DNA from: Mortierella sp. BCC40632
Taxonomy: Eukaryota > Mortierellomycota > Mortierellomycetes > Mortierellales > Mortierellaceae
NCBI GenBank assembly: GCA_011634665.1
Contig: WAEK01000007.1
Span: 1,947,001 to 2,011,000 of the forward strand
Direction of reading: 5' to 3'
Length of the DNA: 64,000 nucleotides
The notes under the pieces were generated by a model, which did not search any database, was not told the origin of the DNA, and worked only from the letters and a program-made list of their open reading frames with translations. Below, piece after piece: positions 22,925-34,222 of the stretch. Both the position numbers and the translations under genes were made by a program. Position 1 is the stretch's first letter. Every line of letters begins with the position of its first letter.

Positions 22925-24812
22925 GATGATGCCTCCCCTCTAGCTGTGGTGTTGTCTGATGTGGGTTGGCTTAGTTCCTACACTACCGGAAACCGAGCGA
23001 GTCGTCGGGGATAGGGAATGAAATAAAATGAAGCGCGGAGATCGGCGGCTTGGTTTTGCTGCGCGCCTGACTGTGTCCTGCTTGGTTCTGTTCTCTGATA
23101 CGAAAGAGGTTGGTAGGGTTGGTGGCAGTGGTGGTGGCAGTGGTGGCAATGGCGGCGATTACGCACTCTCGAGGAGCAAAAGAATGAAAAGCTAGTGCAA
23201 CTGATCGACGTGGAAGGTGGTTCACTAAAGAATCCTGAGGTGACAGATAAAGCTTAATAAAAGGATTGCCCGGATCTGATGGTGCAACTGGTTGGTCCTG
23301 CAAACACTGCTCTTCTCAGGTAGTGCGATGACCCTGTCAGAAAATATGGTCCGGTAAGGGGAGTAGCTGCAGTGCTCCGTCAGAGACGTGGAAAAGGTAA
23401 TACCAAAGGTGTTGCTACCACAGGGAAAATGTTTTGAGAGATATGATGTAGGTGACGAAAGGATGAAGGAGTAGTTGTCAGAGGAGGCGAGGAGGTGTCA
23501 ATGAATAGTTCCAGTTTACTTTGATGAGAGAGGAATGATGCAAAATGATGTCTGAGGAATGGTCAACCGACAAATGAACAGATGGCAGCAAAGAGCAAAG
23601 AGCAAAGAGAAAAGAGCAAAGAGGAAAAAAAAAAAAAAAAAAAATGCACTGGCAGAAGTGTGACTGTCAAGCAATTTGAATCGTTTTTTTTTTTTTTTTT
23701 TTTCCAAGTGTTCAGTGGGGGCTACTCCAGTCTCAATTGAAGTGAAGAGGCTCTGAAAACTCACATGTGCGCCCAGTCTAAAGGGAGTCTTCCTGGAATC
23801 CTCATAGATAAAGACTGGCTTCAACCAAGGTCCAACAACTGACTGGGGCTGACGGTAATGAACTTGACTCTCAAAGATTCTTTCTCCAGTTGAGACGGGT
23901 GGTAAAGTCCCGCAGGTGAGAGGAAGTTGGATACTCCAGCAATTACGATTTGCGACCGCTGAGTGAGCATCTCAACACTTGACGGAATATCCACACTTCA
24001 GGGACGCGTTCGGGATTCACCCGCCTGCCGAGAACGAGTTGAATGGATCTCCTGAAAGCAAAAAGCGATGCTTGGTATCCGCTGGTAATGCTGATTGTGC
24101 AGCTCCTTTCTCATCTTCCCGCGTCGCGCAATGGCCCACGATATCGATTACCGACCTCAGTCCCTGTGTCCAAAGAACTGACAATCTCTGGGGGGGATAA
24201 AACATCTTGTCTTTCTTGGGGCACTACAAAAGTTGAGAGAAATGGTCGTTCAGCTTAATTGTCATTTCACCTTCAGCTTTTACCATCCACTTCTGCTGCA
24301 CGACTGACACCTCGGGTGCCACTAGTGCTACCACTAGCACCACCACTTCTGCCTTGAATTCAGGTACGGGGGACATGTCCACTACTGTCATCACCAGCAC
24401 AAGTTACCGTGTGCCAAACTATGACATAATAGTCCAAAAAAAAAAAAAAAAAAAAAAAAAGGAGTTGCATTCCTGTCAGCATCCTGAATGGGGAGCAATG
24501 AAGTCAGCGACTTGGTCATTCTTCCAAACAGATTTCACTTTCATCCAATCTGTAATGATTACTTGACTCGACATGAGCGCTGGCACCAGCGTCGTCGCCA
24601 CTAACATCAACATTAGTCCAATTTGTAGTCGCGTAGGACAGAAGAATTAAAATGGGGAAAATGAACGCTTTTTTTTTATGTACAACTTTGGGCTAGAAGC
24701 TAGGAAGAGGAAGGAGAGAAAGAGAAATAGCTACAGAAAAAAGAAAAAAAAAATGAGAAGGGATGAACAAGAGGATGCTGTCTTGCTCTTCAAAGCCAAT
24801 CTCTCGCTTGAT
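22925..24812. other. HSF-Hsp70 intergenic spacer
   Basis: About 1.9 kb between the HSF start and the Hsp70 stop (both minus). It holds three A or T runs (near 23623-23644, 23685-23703 and 24437-24460). A stretch near 24295-24410 reads Ser/Thr-rich on the plus strand, but I could not link it to a start, a stop or exons. No supported gene. The half near 22925-23300 is presumably the HSF promoter. Confidence 0.5.
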
Positions 24813-27105
24813 TTAGTCGACCTCCTCGATCGTGGGGCCTTGGCCGCCATCACCAGGGAAGCCACCGGGAGCTGCTCCACCACCAGGCATGCCTCCGGGT
24901 CCGCCGGGCATACCTCCAGGAGGAGCTCCTCCTTCACTGTAGACCTTCATCATAATTGGGTTCGAGATTCCCTCGAGTTCCTTCTGTCTCGACTCATACT
25001 CTTCCTTGTCAGCCTCCTGGTTAGCGTCCAACCAAGTGATGACTTCACCACAGGCATCCTCCAGCTTCTTCTTGTCTTCAGCACTGAGCTTGCCTCCAAT
25101 CTTTTCGTCGCTCAACGAATTCTTGATGTTGAACGCAAAAGATTCGAGTCCGTTCTTGGCCTGGATACGAGCAGCAGCAGCTTCATCTTCGGCCTTGTAC
25201 TTCTCGGCCTCGGAAACCATGCGCTCGATCTCCTCCTTGGAGAGACGACCCTTGTCGTTGGTAATAGTAATCTTGTTGGCGCGGCCAGTTGCCTTTTCAG
25301 TGGCAGAAACGTTCAAGATACCGTTGGCATCGACATCAAAGATGACCTCGATCTGAGGAACACCACGAGGAGCAGGAGGAATGCCAGTGAGCTCAAACTT
25401 GCCGAGCAAGTTGTTATCCTTGGTTCGGGCACGCTCTCCTTCGTAGACCTGGATCAAGACTCCTGGCTGGTTGTCCGCATAAGTCGAGAAAGTCTCGGCC
25501 TTCTTTGTGGGGACAGTTGTATTACGTTTGATGAGGGCGGTCATGACGCCTCCAGCGGTCTCAATTCCGAGTGACAAAGGTGCAACATCAAGAAGCAAGA
25601 GATCCTGAGTCTTTTCGGAGGTGTCTCCTGTCAAGATGGCAGCCTGGACGGCAGCTCCATAAGCGACGGCCTCATCTGGGTTGATGGACTTGCTGGGTTC
25701 CTTTCCGTTGAAAAAGTCGGAAACCAACTTCTGAATCTTGGGAATACGAGTCGATCCTCCGACCAAGACAATATCATGGACGCTAGCCTTGTCGATCTTG
25801 GAGTCGCGAAGAACCTTCTCGACGGGCTCCATAGTGTTTCGGAAGAGATCCTGGCACAACTCCTCGAAACGAGCACGAGTCAAGCTTGTGTAAAAGTCAA
25901 CACCCTCGTAGAGAGAGTCAATCTCAATCGAAGCCTGAGTTGCAGACGAGAGAGTACGCTTTGCACGCTCGCAGGCAGTACGGAGACGACGGAGAGCACG
26001 TGGATTCGTCGAGAGGTCCTTCTTGTTCTTGCGCTTGAACTCGGCAACGAAATGGGTGACGATGCGGTTGTCAAAGTCCTCGCCTCCCAAATGTGTATCA
26101 CCGGCTGTGGCCTTGACCTCAAAGATACCCTCCTCAATTGTCAAAAGTGAGACATCGAAGGTACCACCACCAAGATCAAAGATAAGCACGTTCTTCTCGC
26201 CAGTGGACTTCTTGTCCAGACCGTAGGCAATAGCAGCTGCGGTGGGTTCGTTGATGATACGGAGAATGTTCATACCAGCAATGACACCGGCATCCTTGGT
26301 GGCCTGACGCTGCGAGTCATTAAAGTAGGCAGGGACTGTAACGACGGCTTTGTCAACGGTGCCACCAAGATAAGCCTCAGCAGTTTCACGCATCTTGAGC
26401 AAAACCATTGACGAAATTTCCTCTGGGGTGAACGTCTTGGTTTCACCCTTGAATTCGACTTCGATATAGGGCTTGGTACCCTTATCAACCACCTTGAAGG
26501 GCCAGTGCTTCATGTCCGACTGCACCTCGGCGTCAGCAAAGCGACGACCGATAAGACGCTTTGCGTCGAAAACAGTGTTGGTCGGGTTCATTGCAACCTG
26601 GTTCTTGGCTGCATCACCGATCAGACGCTCCGAGTCGGTAAAGGCAACATACGAGGGGGTAGTGCGGTTACCCTGGTCGTTAGCGATAATCTCTACGCGA
26701 TCATTCTCCCACACGGCCACGCAAGAGTAGGTCGTTCCCAGATCGATTCCGACAGCTAGATACAAATATAAAGAAAAAAAAAACAATCGTTAGCACAAGT
26801 CTGATACGCAAGGGGTGTATCTCTTATAGAGTCCAAGTCTGCCAAGAAAGCGTGTGAATGTGTCAAGCCATAGCAAGCCAAGGCTCTCACAGCTGTTTCT
26901 TCCATAGACCAAGAGGTTGTTGGTTGAAACAGACAGGTGTGACAGTATCCGCTCAAAGAAGTATCCAGACTTCAAGAACAATAACTATCCAGAGTCGGGT
27001 CGAGTGGTGGCGAAAAATGTAGTCTTTCACCCAGGCAAGCGACGCCTAAGTCACTGCAAGGGTAAGCGTCTGGGATAGGAGTGCAGCAAGCCTACCTTTA
27101 GTCAT
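24813..27105 (-). CDS. Cytosolic Hsp70 chaperone (Ssa/HSPA8 type)
   Basis: Model: a 10-base first coding exon 27105-27096 (ATG-ACT-AAA-G), intron 27095-26756, exon 2 26755-24813; 650 residues, the normal length. The nucleotide-binding domain carries [34 protein letters not shown] and [11 protein letters not shown]. The substrate-binding domain follows, then a helical lid and a Gly/Pro/Met-rich tail ending PTIEEVD. The EEVD terminus binds TPR co-chaperones and marks the protein as cytosolic/nuclear. There is no signal peptide or KDEL-type end, which excludes BiP, and no presequence, which excludes the mitochondrial form. The codons are strongly C-ending, as expected of a highly expressed gene. 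An HSF gene lies immediately downstream on the same strand. Confidence 0.97.
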
Positions 27106-27300
27106 GGCGGTGAAGTGTTGGACGCGTATAGGAAAGTGGTGTTTGAGTGCGATTCAACAGGGATATGGAGCGTGAGGAAGTGGAGTGAGGGGGGAATGGG
27201 AGTGAAGGCAAAGGTTATTTGGCAAAGAGTGAGAAAAAGAAAAGGAAAAAGAAAACGAACAGGAGTGGGAAAAGAGATAAGCGCTGTGATGCAATGGATC

Positions 27301-27310
27301 TTTATATGCA
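27301..27310 (-). promoter_or_regulatory. Candidate TATA box of the Hsp70 gene
   Basis: On the minus strand the sequence reads TGCATATAAA, about 195 bases upstream of the Hsp70 start codon. It is a good TATA-type element in a spacer otherwise poor in TATA motifs. The transcription start is not known. Confidence 0.4.
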
Positions 27311-27364
27311 ACACACGCCCTAAAACTTTTTTTCTTCCATGGTATTCCACGGTCTTCACAACTA

Positions 27365-27384
27365 CACGTACGGAGTCGTACGTG
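27365..27384. other. Perfect 8-bp hairpin upstream of Hsp70
   Basis: CACGTACG, loop GAGT, CGTACGTG. It lies between the candidate TATA box and the candidate heat-shock element. It could be a dyad binding site (each arm contains CACGTA/TACGTG) or a cruciform; no direct functional evidence. Confidence 0.4.
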
Positions 27385-27444
27385 GGTTGTCTCGCTCTCG
27401 AACACTCGCGCTGCTTCCTGATCCGTCGCCTTTTCTCCCAAATG

Positions 27445-27462
27445 TTCTCCCAGAGAACAGAA
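27445..27462 (-). promoter_or_regulatory. Candidate gapped heat-shock element
   Basis: Minus strand: TTC at 27462-27460, TTC at 27457-27455 and GAA at 27447-27445, all in a strict 5-base register with one unit missing (TTCnn-TTCnn-nnnnn-GAA). Gapped and step-type HSEs of this kind are known HSF sites in fungi. It lies about 340 bases upstream of the Hsp70 ATG. Confidence 0.4.
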
Positions 27463-28451
27463 AGACACACGCACAAAAGCATCGCTAAAGACTGATCATG
27501 AAAAGACGCAGCGCTTCCTTCATTCTCTTAAACATACTCGAATCGCGTAGAAGCATTCATCTTGTCGGGAGTTGAATGGACAAGTGGCCCGTCCACTGGA
27601 AAGCTTGTTCAAAATGATGTGAGCATGAGCTGTAATAGTAGAGAAACTTTTGTCAAGGCTTTCCAGGCCGCCTATCTTCCCTTCCCTGAGATTTGCTGAC
27701 AGCCTAGCAAGTCTGATCAAGGTAAGATGAACAGAGTATAGGGATCACGATGGTACCACCGATGCGTTCACTCGATCATTTTCAGGCGATGGCGGTCGTC
27801 TATCTGCGAAAGAGCACAAGCCAACCTGCAGCGCGAGTCAAAAAGCGGAACAGGCGGGACGAAAGAGCGGGGCGTTAATCAAAGCAGTGAAGATCGCTGT
27901 GTGGGGACCCAATTACCTCTTTTGTTCTCAAATGGGTCCCCATTACGAAGGAAGGAGGGATTTTTCTTGTTTGTGTGTAAATCGAGACGCTCCAACTCTG
28001 CCCGATTGGTGAATAGGGGACCAATGTAAACTGCAAAACGGACACGGACTCGGGCAAGGACGCGGAGCCTCTCTTTCTCTCTCTCTCTCTCGCCATTCCC
28101 GTTTCATCCTGGGCTACGTGTATGTACATTATTTGTACGTTGCCCTCACAGAGTCATATGATGCGTCCATTTGACGGCGGTGCTTCCACACAGAGAAATT
28201 AGCCGACGAGATTGGTCCCATCTCTGGCTCACTGCTCCGCCCCTGCGCCTTTGCCAAGGGAAGAGCGAAAAGGAGCTTCCTCTTTCTCTTTCTCTCTCTC
28301 ACATCCTTGTCCGCCTTTTTCTTCTTTTCTTTGTCCGTCCCTGTCCCTTTTTTTCCTGTTCTTTTTCCATTACCACCCTCTTTATTCTTTCCATTCCATA
28401 TCCTTCCTATTCTTCATCCATTCTCCTACACACAGCCACGCCCATTCCATT

Positions 28452-30225
28452 ATGAAGTTGCTCTCTATCGCCACCGCTATCCTGGGGTTCGCAGGTGTGT
28501 GTTTTGTCTTCTCTCCCCCACACACACCCTCATGTGCATGAACCGCAGCACTCTCTCGCCCATTGACCTGCCCACTTCTCAAACAGACACAAGGGTCCTG
28601 ATTATTTTGCTTCACCTATCAAAAAGGCGCATCCTAATCCCTATTCCGATGCATTCTCTAACCCATCCATCCCTTTAGCCTTTGTGTCTGCCCAGGAAGT
28701 CGACAAACGCTTGATCGACATCTCAGAGACTGAGTTGCAGGTCACGGAGGTCCACAAGCCTGACCTTGACACCTTCATCGTCACTGTCCAGCGTACGGAC
28801 GACCTCCTTGCTGACGATGGCACTTTCCTCGCTGAGCGTGACATGACCGTTGCCTTCAACTTTGATGTCAAGAATCATGAGGTATGCATCTTATACTCAC
28901 CTTGAAGGTCTCCCATGCATCCTCCCCCCATGCATCCCTCTCATGCGTCCTCCCCATGCATCCTCCCATACATCCTCCCATACATCAATGTTCAAAAATT
29001 GATAGGCTACTCCGGTTGGCTGTGGTCTCTCCTCCCTTCCTGCTTTCCTATTACATTATTGCTCCTTCCCCCCCTTAGTCTCTTCTCAATCCTTTTCACT
29101 ACTCAATATCTCCCTCTCCCCTCCCCTCCCTCCCTCCCTCCCTCCCCCCTACCCTTCCTCTCTCCCCTCTCCTTCTCTACCTCTTCCATGATTCCGAGCA
29201 CCCTCTCTTAGTCGTTAACGTGTCTGAGCGAGGTTGGCCCTCATACGTGATAGTGGTGACAATCTATTTTTATACCATCGGATGAATGGAGTCTGATATC
29301 CGTGTTCTCGGCTCAGTTGAGATATCCAGCTGGGCCTTGGGTAGTAAATGGGGCCGAGACATTCCAACTAGTCTTCAAATTGGCTCTGAGAGTGAGAAAG
29401 AATACTCTGAGGACTACATGCCTCGATTCGATTTGGGTCTTGACCATGGACCTTTGACAGGACTTGGAGGGGGAGGGGGCGCTGCTCAATCCTCTTTAAT
29501 GAGCTCTCAATTCGGCTGTGCTGCTAAAATACACACTTATTAATAATCGCCTTTTCTCGCTGCGCCTCAATGCCTTTCTCATTGTCTTCCAGGTTTTCTT
29601 GAACAAAGTCCCTCTGCCACTGGATGACTCGGAGGAGCCTATTACCGTCACTGTCGATATCGAGGCTGGCCTCATTGTCGGCCCTGCACTTGACCCCGAA
29701 ACCGACATTGATGATCTCCTCAACGCCTTTGATCCCGGCCTGGTCAAGGTCCAAGTGACAGCCTCGACTGAGTTTGCCACCGCTGAGGATGGAACCGTTA
29801 TCCGCCGCGTGACTTTGCAGGAGACCATCATTGAGGTCAATGGCCATGAGATTGAGCAGACTGACGCCGTTCAACAAATCTTTGAGATCATGCCTGATGG
29901 CACCCTCGGTAGCTACACTCCTCTCAAGTTGAACAAGGGATGCCAGAATGGCAAGGACTTTGAGGAGTTCATGAAGAATGTCGATGAATGGTTCCGCTCA
30001 TTGAACTGGCCCGCACTCGCTATTGCTGGACTTGTCGCCTCGGGCATGTTTATCGCTAGCGCCACCTCCCTCCGCTCGTTGATCAAGAAGCGTCGTGAGG
30101 CTCGCCTTGCTCGTTATGCTCAGATCCAGCAGCAGGATGAGGAGTTTATCCAGGTTGCCATTATTGATGACAAGAAGGCTGGACTTGATGATGATGACGA
30201 GAAGAAGCCATTCATCAGCCAATAA
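28452..30225 (+). CDS. Putative type I membrane protein of unknown function
   Basis: Model: exons 28452-28494, 28679-28881 and 29593-30225; 292 residues. The start MKLLSIATAILGFAG-AFVSAQ is a typical secretory signal peptide, split by intron 1. A lumenal/extracellular domain of about 200 residues follows, rich in beta-like Val/Thr strands and acidic residues (LDPETDIDDLL). One membrane helix (about residues 230-250, WPALAIAGLVASGMF) comes next, then a basic stop-transfer patch (KKRREAR) and a tail of about 45 residues ending in acids and KKPFISQ. This predicts a single-pass protein with its N-terminus in the ER lumen or outside the cell. I do not recognise the family. Intron 2 is long (711 bases) and carries a CATGCATCCTCC-type minisatellite. 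Confidence 0.75.
28910..28990. repeat. Short tandem repeat (ATGCATCCTCCC type) in an intron
   Basis: Six or so imperfect units of 10-14 bases based on CATGCATCCTCCC / CATACATCCTCCC, inside intron 2 of the membrane-protein gene. Confidence 0.75.
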
Positions 30226-30906
30226 GTCAATCATGAAAGCTGATGTAGGGGCGCTCCTACCGCGCGCCCATCTGGCTCAATGGCTTGTCGAGCCAATGTC
30301 CAGGACGGGAACGGACAGGCAGACCGATCTTATGTTATGATATCTGTATTCATCTAAGCTGAACATACAAACCTCCAAAAAAAAAAATTCTCCCAGAATA
30401 GTTGCTCCCTTTTTACCCTCCACTCACTCATTCATTGACCCTGTATCCCTCTTTTTGCACACGCATACGCATACGCATACGCACTCAATACATGAATGGA
30501 GTGGGATTGGTCTGAAAAAAAAAAAAAAAAAAGCGAGATTGCCTGCTGTAAAAAGCGTACGTTTTAGACTGGGCTGTGTGGATTTGTTAAGAGTGCAATT
30601 TGAGCCAGGGGGCATGGGTGGTGTCAGAGGATTGGCAGGGATGCCCTGGGCGAAGAAAGGGTGTCCTGTCTCAGTGCAATCATCGTTCCCCCTCCACTGG
30701 ACGGCGACACAGGCGCAGGCAGTCCCAAGTTCCCTCTTCTCCATTTTTTTTTTTTTTTTTCTTCGATCCATCACATGCCATTCACTCTTGTCCCATCCGC
30801 TTGGATCTATCGCCTTATCCTTCTAGCCTCTGGACACTGTCACCACTCATTGACTCTTGTTCTTGCCACTTTATCCTTTTAGACATTTCTTACCTTTTCT
30901 TCCATC
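30226..30906. other. Spacer between membrane-protein gene and kinase-like gene
   Basis: Holds a GCATAC repeat (near 30464-30482), an A18 run (near 30515), and a T18 run (near 30745). No coding exon seen. The last 150 bases are pyrimidine-rich, as before other starts in the window. Confidence 0.5.
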
Positions 30907-31515
30907 ATGCCTTCGCCTGCCATCATCCGTACTTCACTTGTCCCAACTAGGCGGGCTCTGCCTCTCTTCACTGCCTCCTTCTCTAGACCCCTGTCCTCGA
31001 CAATCATCTCGACCCGGGCCAATGCCTCTTCCATCAGACATCCCATCTCAACATCTTTCCAATGTTGTACTCCACAAAGACCTGTTCAAACGGCTCGAAG
31101 AGCCCTGGCTACCATCTCGGCTAGACACTACACCTCCTCCACACAGACCGTGAACAATGAAAAAAGCAATGTTAACCAAGGTTAGAGATCACCTTTGCGA
31201 AACAAATGCTGTCTTTCTTTTTTTTTTTTGCTCATTCCCTTCATGAAAGCCTCATATACTTTCATTCAATAACCTTTCGCTCTTCGTGGGTACTCACCTT
31301 TGCCCCTTTTGCTGCTGCTGCTGCTACTCCATGATCTAGCCCCAGCATTAGCTGCCACAGACGATGATGACGACAGTCTAGGCGAAGCATCCGCTTTGAA
31401 AGACAAAAGGTAGAAAGGACCTTTTTTTTTTTTTTTTTTTGGTTTTGGGCAAAGCAAGTGGTCCGCCCCACCCCCTTCCCTCAGATTCTTCCCAATCCTC
31501 TGCTCCCCTTTCCCC

Positions 31516-31546
<31 letters not shown>

Positions 31547-32658
31547 GTGAGCGGATTGTTTTGCGGTGCCTGAAATCATTTTTTTATATTTCATGGTCAG
31601 TTGGAGAGCAGGACAGTGACATTTTTGTCTCGTTGGAAAGAGAGCGCCCTTTGATCGCGGGGCGTATGATTAGAACGATCACAGTCGATGCTCATGATCA
31701 ATGCCGCGGAGAGAAAGAGGAGGAGGAGGAGGGTGGGATGAGGGGGGGGAGAGAGAGGAGATAGAGAAGGGAAGAGGGGGGGGGGGAGAAGGTTAGGATA
31801 GCGCAAACATGTGTTTGCTAGACAAAGGAGACCATCATGCTCCATCTCTCAGTGTCTGGACTGGCTCATGACGTATGAATGGATCTCTTTTCTGGTAACC
31901 TTCTCACGCAAAATATCGATCTCGTTCTTTGCCTTTTGTGCGACCCAAAAAAAAAAAAAAATTAGAATCTCAGAAATCAAAAGACGCCAAGTTGATCTTT
32001 AACCAGGCCTTCAAGAACGTACAGGACAGCTATGGACGTGATAAAATGCGGTTCCCCAAGGAAATTATCTGGCTCATGGGTGCTCCTGGCTCTGGCAAGG
32101 GTACACATACCCCAGCGATTCTACGCTCGCGTGGAATCACAAACCCATCAATCTCCATGTCCTCACTCCTCTCCACACCTGAATGCAAGGAGCAGATCAA
32201 TAAGGGTTTAATGATCAGTGACGGAAAGGTGGTCGAGAATTTGTTGCTTGCCCTCTTGGATTGTGAACCTGAGGTTGGAGTCCTGGTCGATGGCTTCCCA
32301 CGGAGTGAAGCCCAGGTCGAGTGTCTGAAACTTTTGCACGAAAAGATGCATGAGCTCAGGAGAGAGTTCCGTCATACACCACTGAAGGATTTCTTCCCTC
32401 GACCCACCTTCCGGATCTGTGTTCTTTATGTGGATGAAGAGATCTCTGTCGCGAGACAACTTATGCGAGGAAAACTGATCAAGGAGCATAATGCTCAAGT
32501 TCAACGATCTGGAAAGGGTGAAGTCATGGAAGAAAGAGTGACCGACTATGACGAGCTGGTGAGTTTTGGATCTTTTTTTTTTTTTCTTTGAACTATTGAT
32601 CTAGGTGCACAGTAACATTTTGGACGAGTATTGACAGGGTGACGGGGTGGCACTCCTT

Positions 32659-32745
<87 letters not shown>

Positions 32746-33790
32746 GCGGTCTGTGGTCTGTGGTCTATCAAATAGCTGATTCGAGCAAGATACCAGATCT
32801 TCAAGGATCACTACTCTTGCTTACTCAAGCTGAGCAAGATCTTTCCTTTCCGTAAGTTGATCGAAATTGTTTGCATCGCAAAAACTCACCTGACTATCCT
32901 CCAACATCGATAAAGAGAACTCATAAATTGTATGAACGTCATTTCGTTTCTCTTCAGACTTGATCAACGCTGTTGGAGATATTGACAGCGTGATGAGAAT
33001 CATCCTCAAGGAGTTTGAGTACCAGTCTTCGCTAGAGCTCGAGCATGATACTTATGAATCCATTTCTCATATCCCATTGGCAACCAAAATTGGAATCCAC
33101 GCGTAAGTGCCAATCGTTTCGAAGGAGAAAGAAAAAGAAAGGTCCCTACAGAAACCTAGTTCTAATCTTCTAGGTTGTTGTCATTGGGAAAACTGAAATA
33201 GGCGACAGGATCTGATCAGGAGACTGGAGCATTATTGCGAAACAGAACCCGAGGTTTTTTCCAAGGCCGTTCGGTTTATTGACCAGGAAGTGACGCCAAT
33301 GGTGGCCCGTCATGCTATTGGAGGACAAGCTCTTGTTCGATCGTATGTTTGTGTCCTTTAATATCTCCAAGGTTGTCAGCCAAAGAATGAACGCGACATG
33401 TGTTCTCTAGAATCTAATGCTCAGGTTGAATCCTTTCTCTAGAGATAACACCGTTCTCTCGGATCCCAAGGTAGCAGAGGTTGTGATCAGCATTCTTTCC
33501 GAGCGAGGATATGCCGTGACCATGGATGAACGTGTTCACGAAACGCCCAAGAGGGTCGACCCCGAAACTTGGGAGATTATCTTGGAGAGGTATTTTGAAA
33601 AAAAAAAAAAAAAATAGCGCTCCTAATCAAGAGCATATGATCAGTCATGTCTATGGTGTGTGGTATATGTATATAGTATGCATTCTGACAGTCTATTTGT
33701 CCCCTTTCTCGCTAAAATAGGCATCATGTTTATGCTCTGAACATCCGGTTCCCGCAGCACCATATCCAGCCCCTGGAACAAAAGTTCTAA
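30907..33790 (+). CDS. Adenylate-kinase-like (NMP kinase) protein with mitochondrial presequence
   Basis: Model: exons 30907-31180, 31966-32558, 32776-32851, 32958-33102, 33202-33342, 33425-33589 and 33721-33790; 487 residues. The first 85 residues are Ser/Thr/Arg-rich with no acids, a probable mitochondrial targeting sequence. The P-loop GAPGSGKGT lies at residues 130-138, and LVDGFPRSEAQVE matches the NMP-binding/Walker-B region of adenylate kinases. It therefore probably transfers phosphate between nucleotides. Beyond the kinase core there are about 170 residues (from about 320) with helices and no domain I can name; ordinary adenylate kinases stop earlier. Intron 1 is 785 bases with many simple repeats, and intron 2 holds an ATT repeat. 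Confidence 0.8.
32671..32745. repeat. (ATT)25 microsatellite in intron 2 of the kinase-like gene
   Basis: An uninterrupted ATT array following a T14 run, wholly inside intron 32559-32775. Translated, it yields only poly-Asn or poly-Ile, so frames through it are not coding. Confidence 0.95.
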
Positions 33791-34222
33791 GGTCCAGGAT
33801 AGCTTCCCAAACAACCAACTTTAGACCACACACTTTTTTTTTTTTTTATGAACCCCTTCCTTCTACCCCCGCACAGACAGATTACCCATCTTGATGATAC
33901 CAAACCTCCCCTCTCCCTCTCTCCTTTCAGAGTCCGTCATGATAGCCCACCTAGATAGTTAGATTTCTTTTATTGGACATTGGACAATAAATGTAGCCAT
34001 TTTGGAAAAAAAAAAAAAAAGCGCGAAACGCCACTTAAGAAATGGAGCGAGAGAGAGGAAAGAAAATTTGCCTTGCTTGCTCATTGCTTTTTTTCACCTT
34101 TGCGGATTCACCGCGTTTTATTCCCCTTTCGAGCCAAGTGAAACGAGAATCCAGGACAGGGAACAAGGGGAGCGCATCAGGGAAAAAGGACATTTACCAC
34201 AGCTCGCCACTTGGAATCAATA

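Noticed and set aside
24295..24570. Ser/Thr-rich GPI-protein-like fragment on the plus strand
   Set aside because: No start, no partner exons, and the frame runs into an A24 run; too weak to annotate.
27480..28450. Gene in the Hsp70/membrane-protein spacer
   Set aside because: Short frames on both strands have no splice signals, no motif and poor codon use; I see only the two promoters.
28910..28990. CRISPR-like array
   Set aside because: Units are contiguous with no spacers, imperfect and intronic in a eukaryote; an ordinary minisatellite.
29286..29543. ORF inside intron 2 of the membrane-protein gene
   Set aside because: Not in phase with flanking exons and no splice support.
32593..32811. 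Asn- or Ile-rich ORF
   Set aside because: Translation of the ATT microsatellite in an intron.
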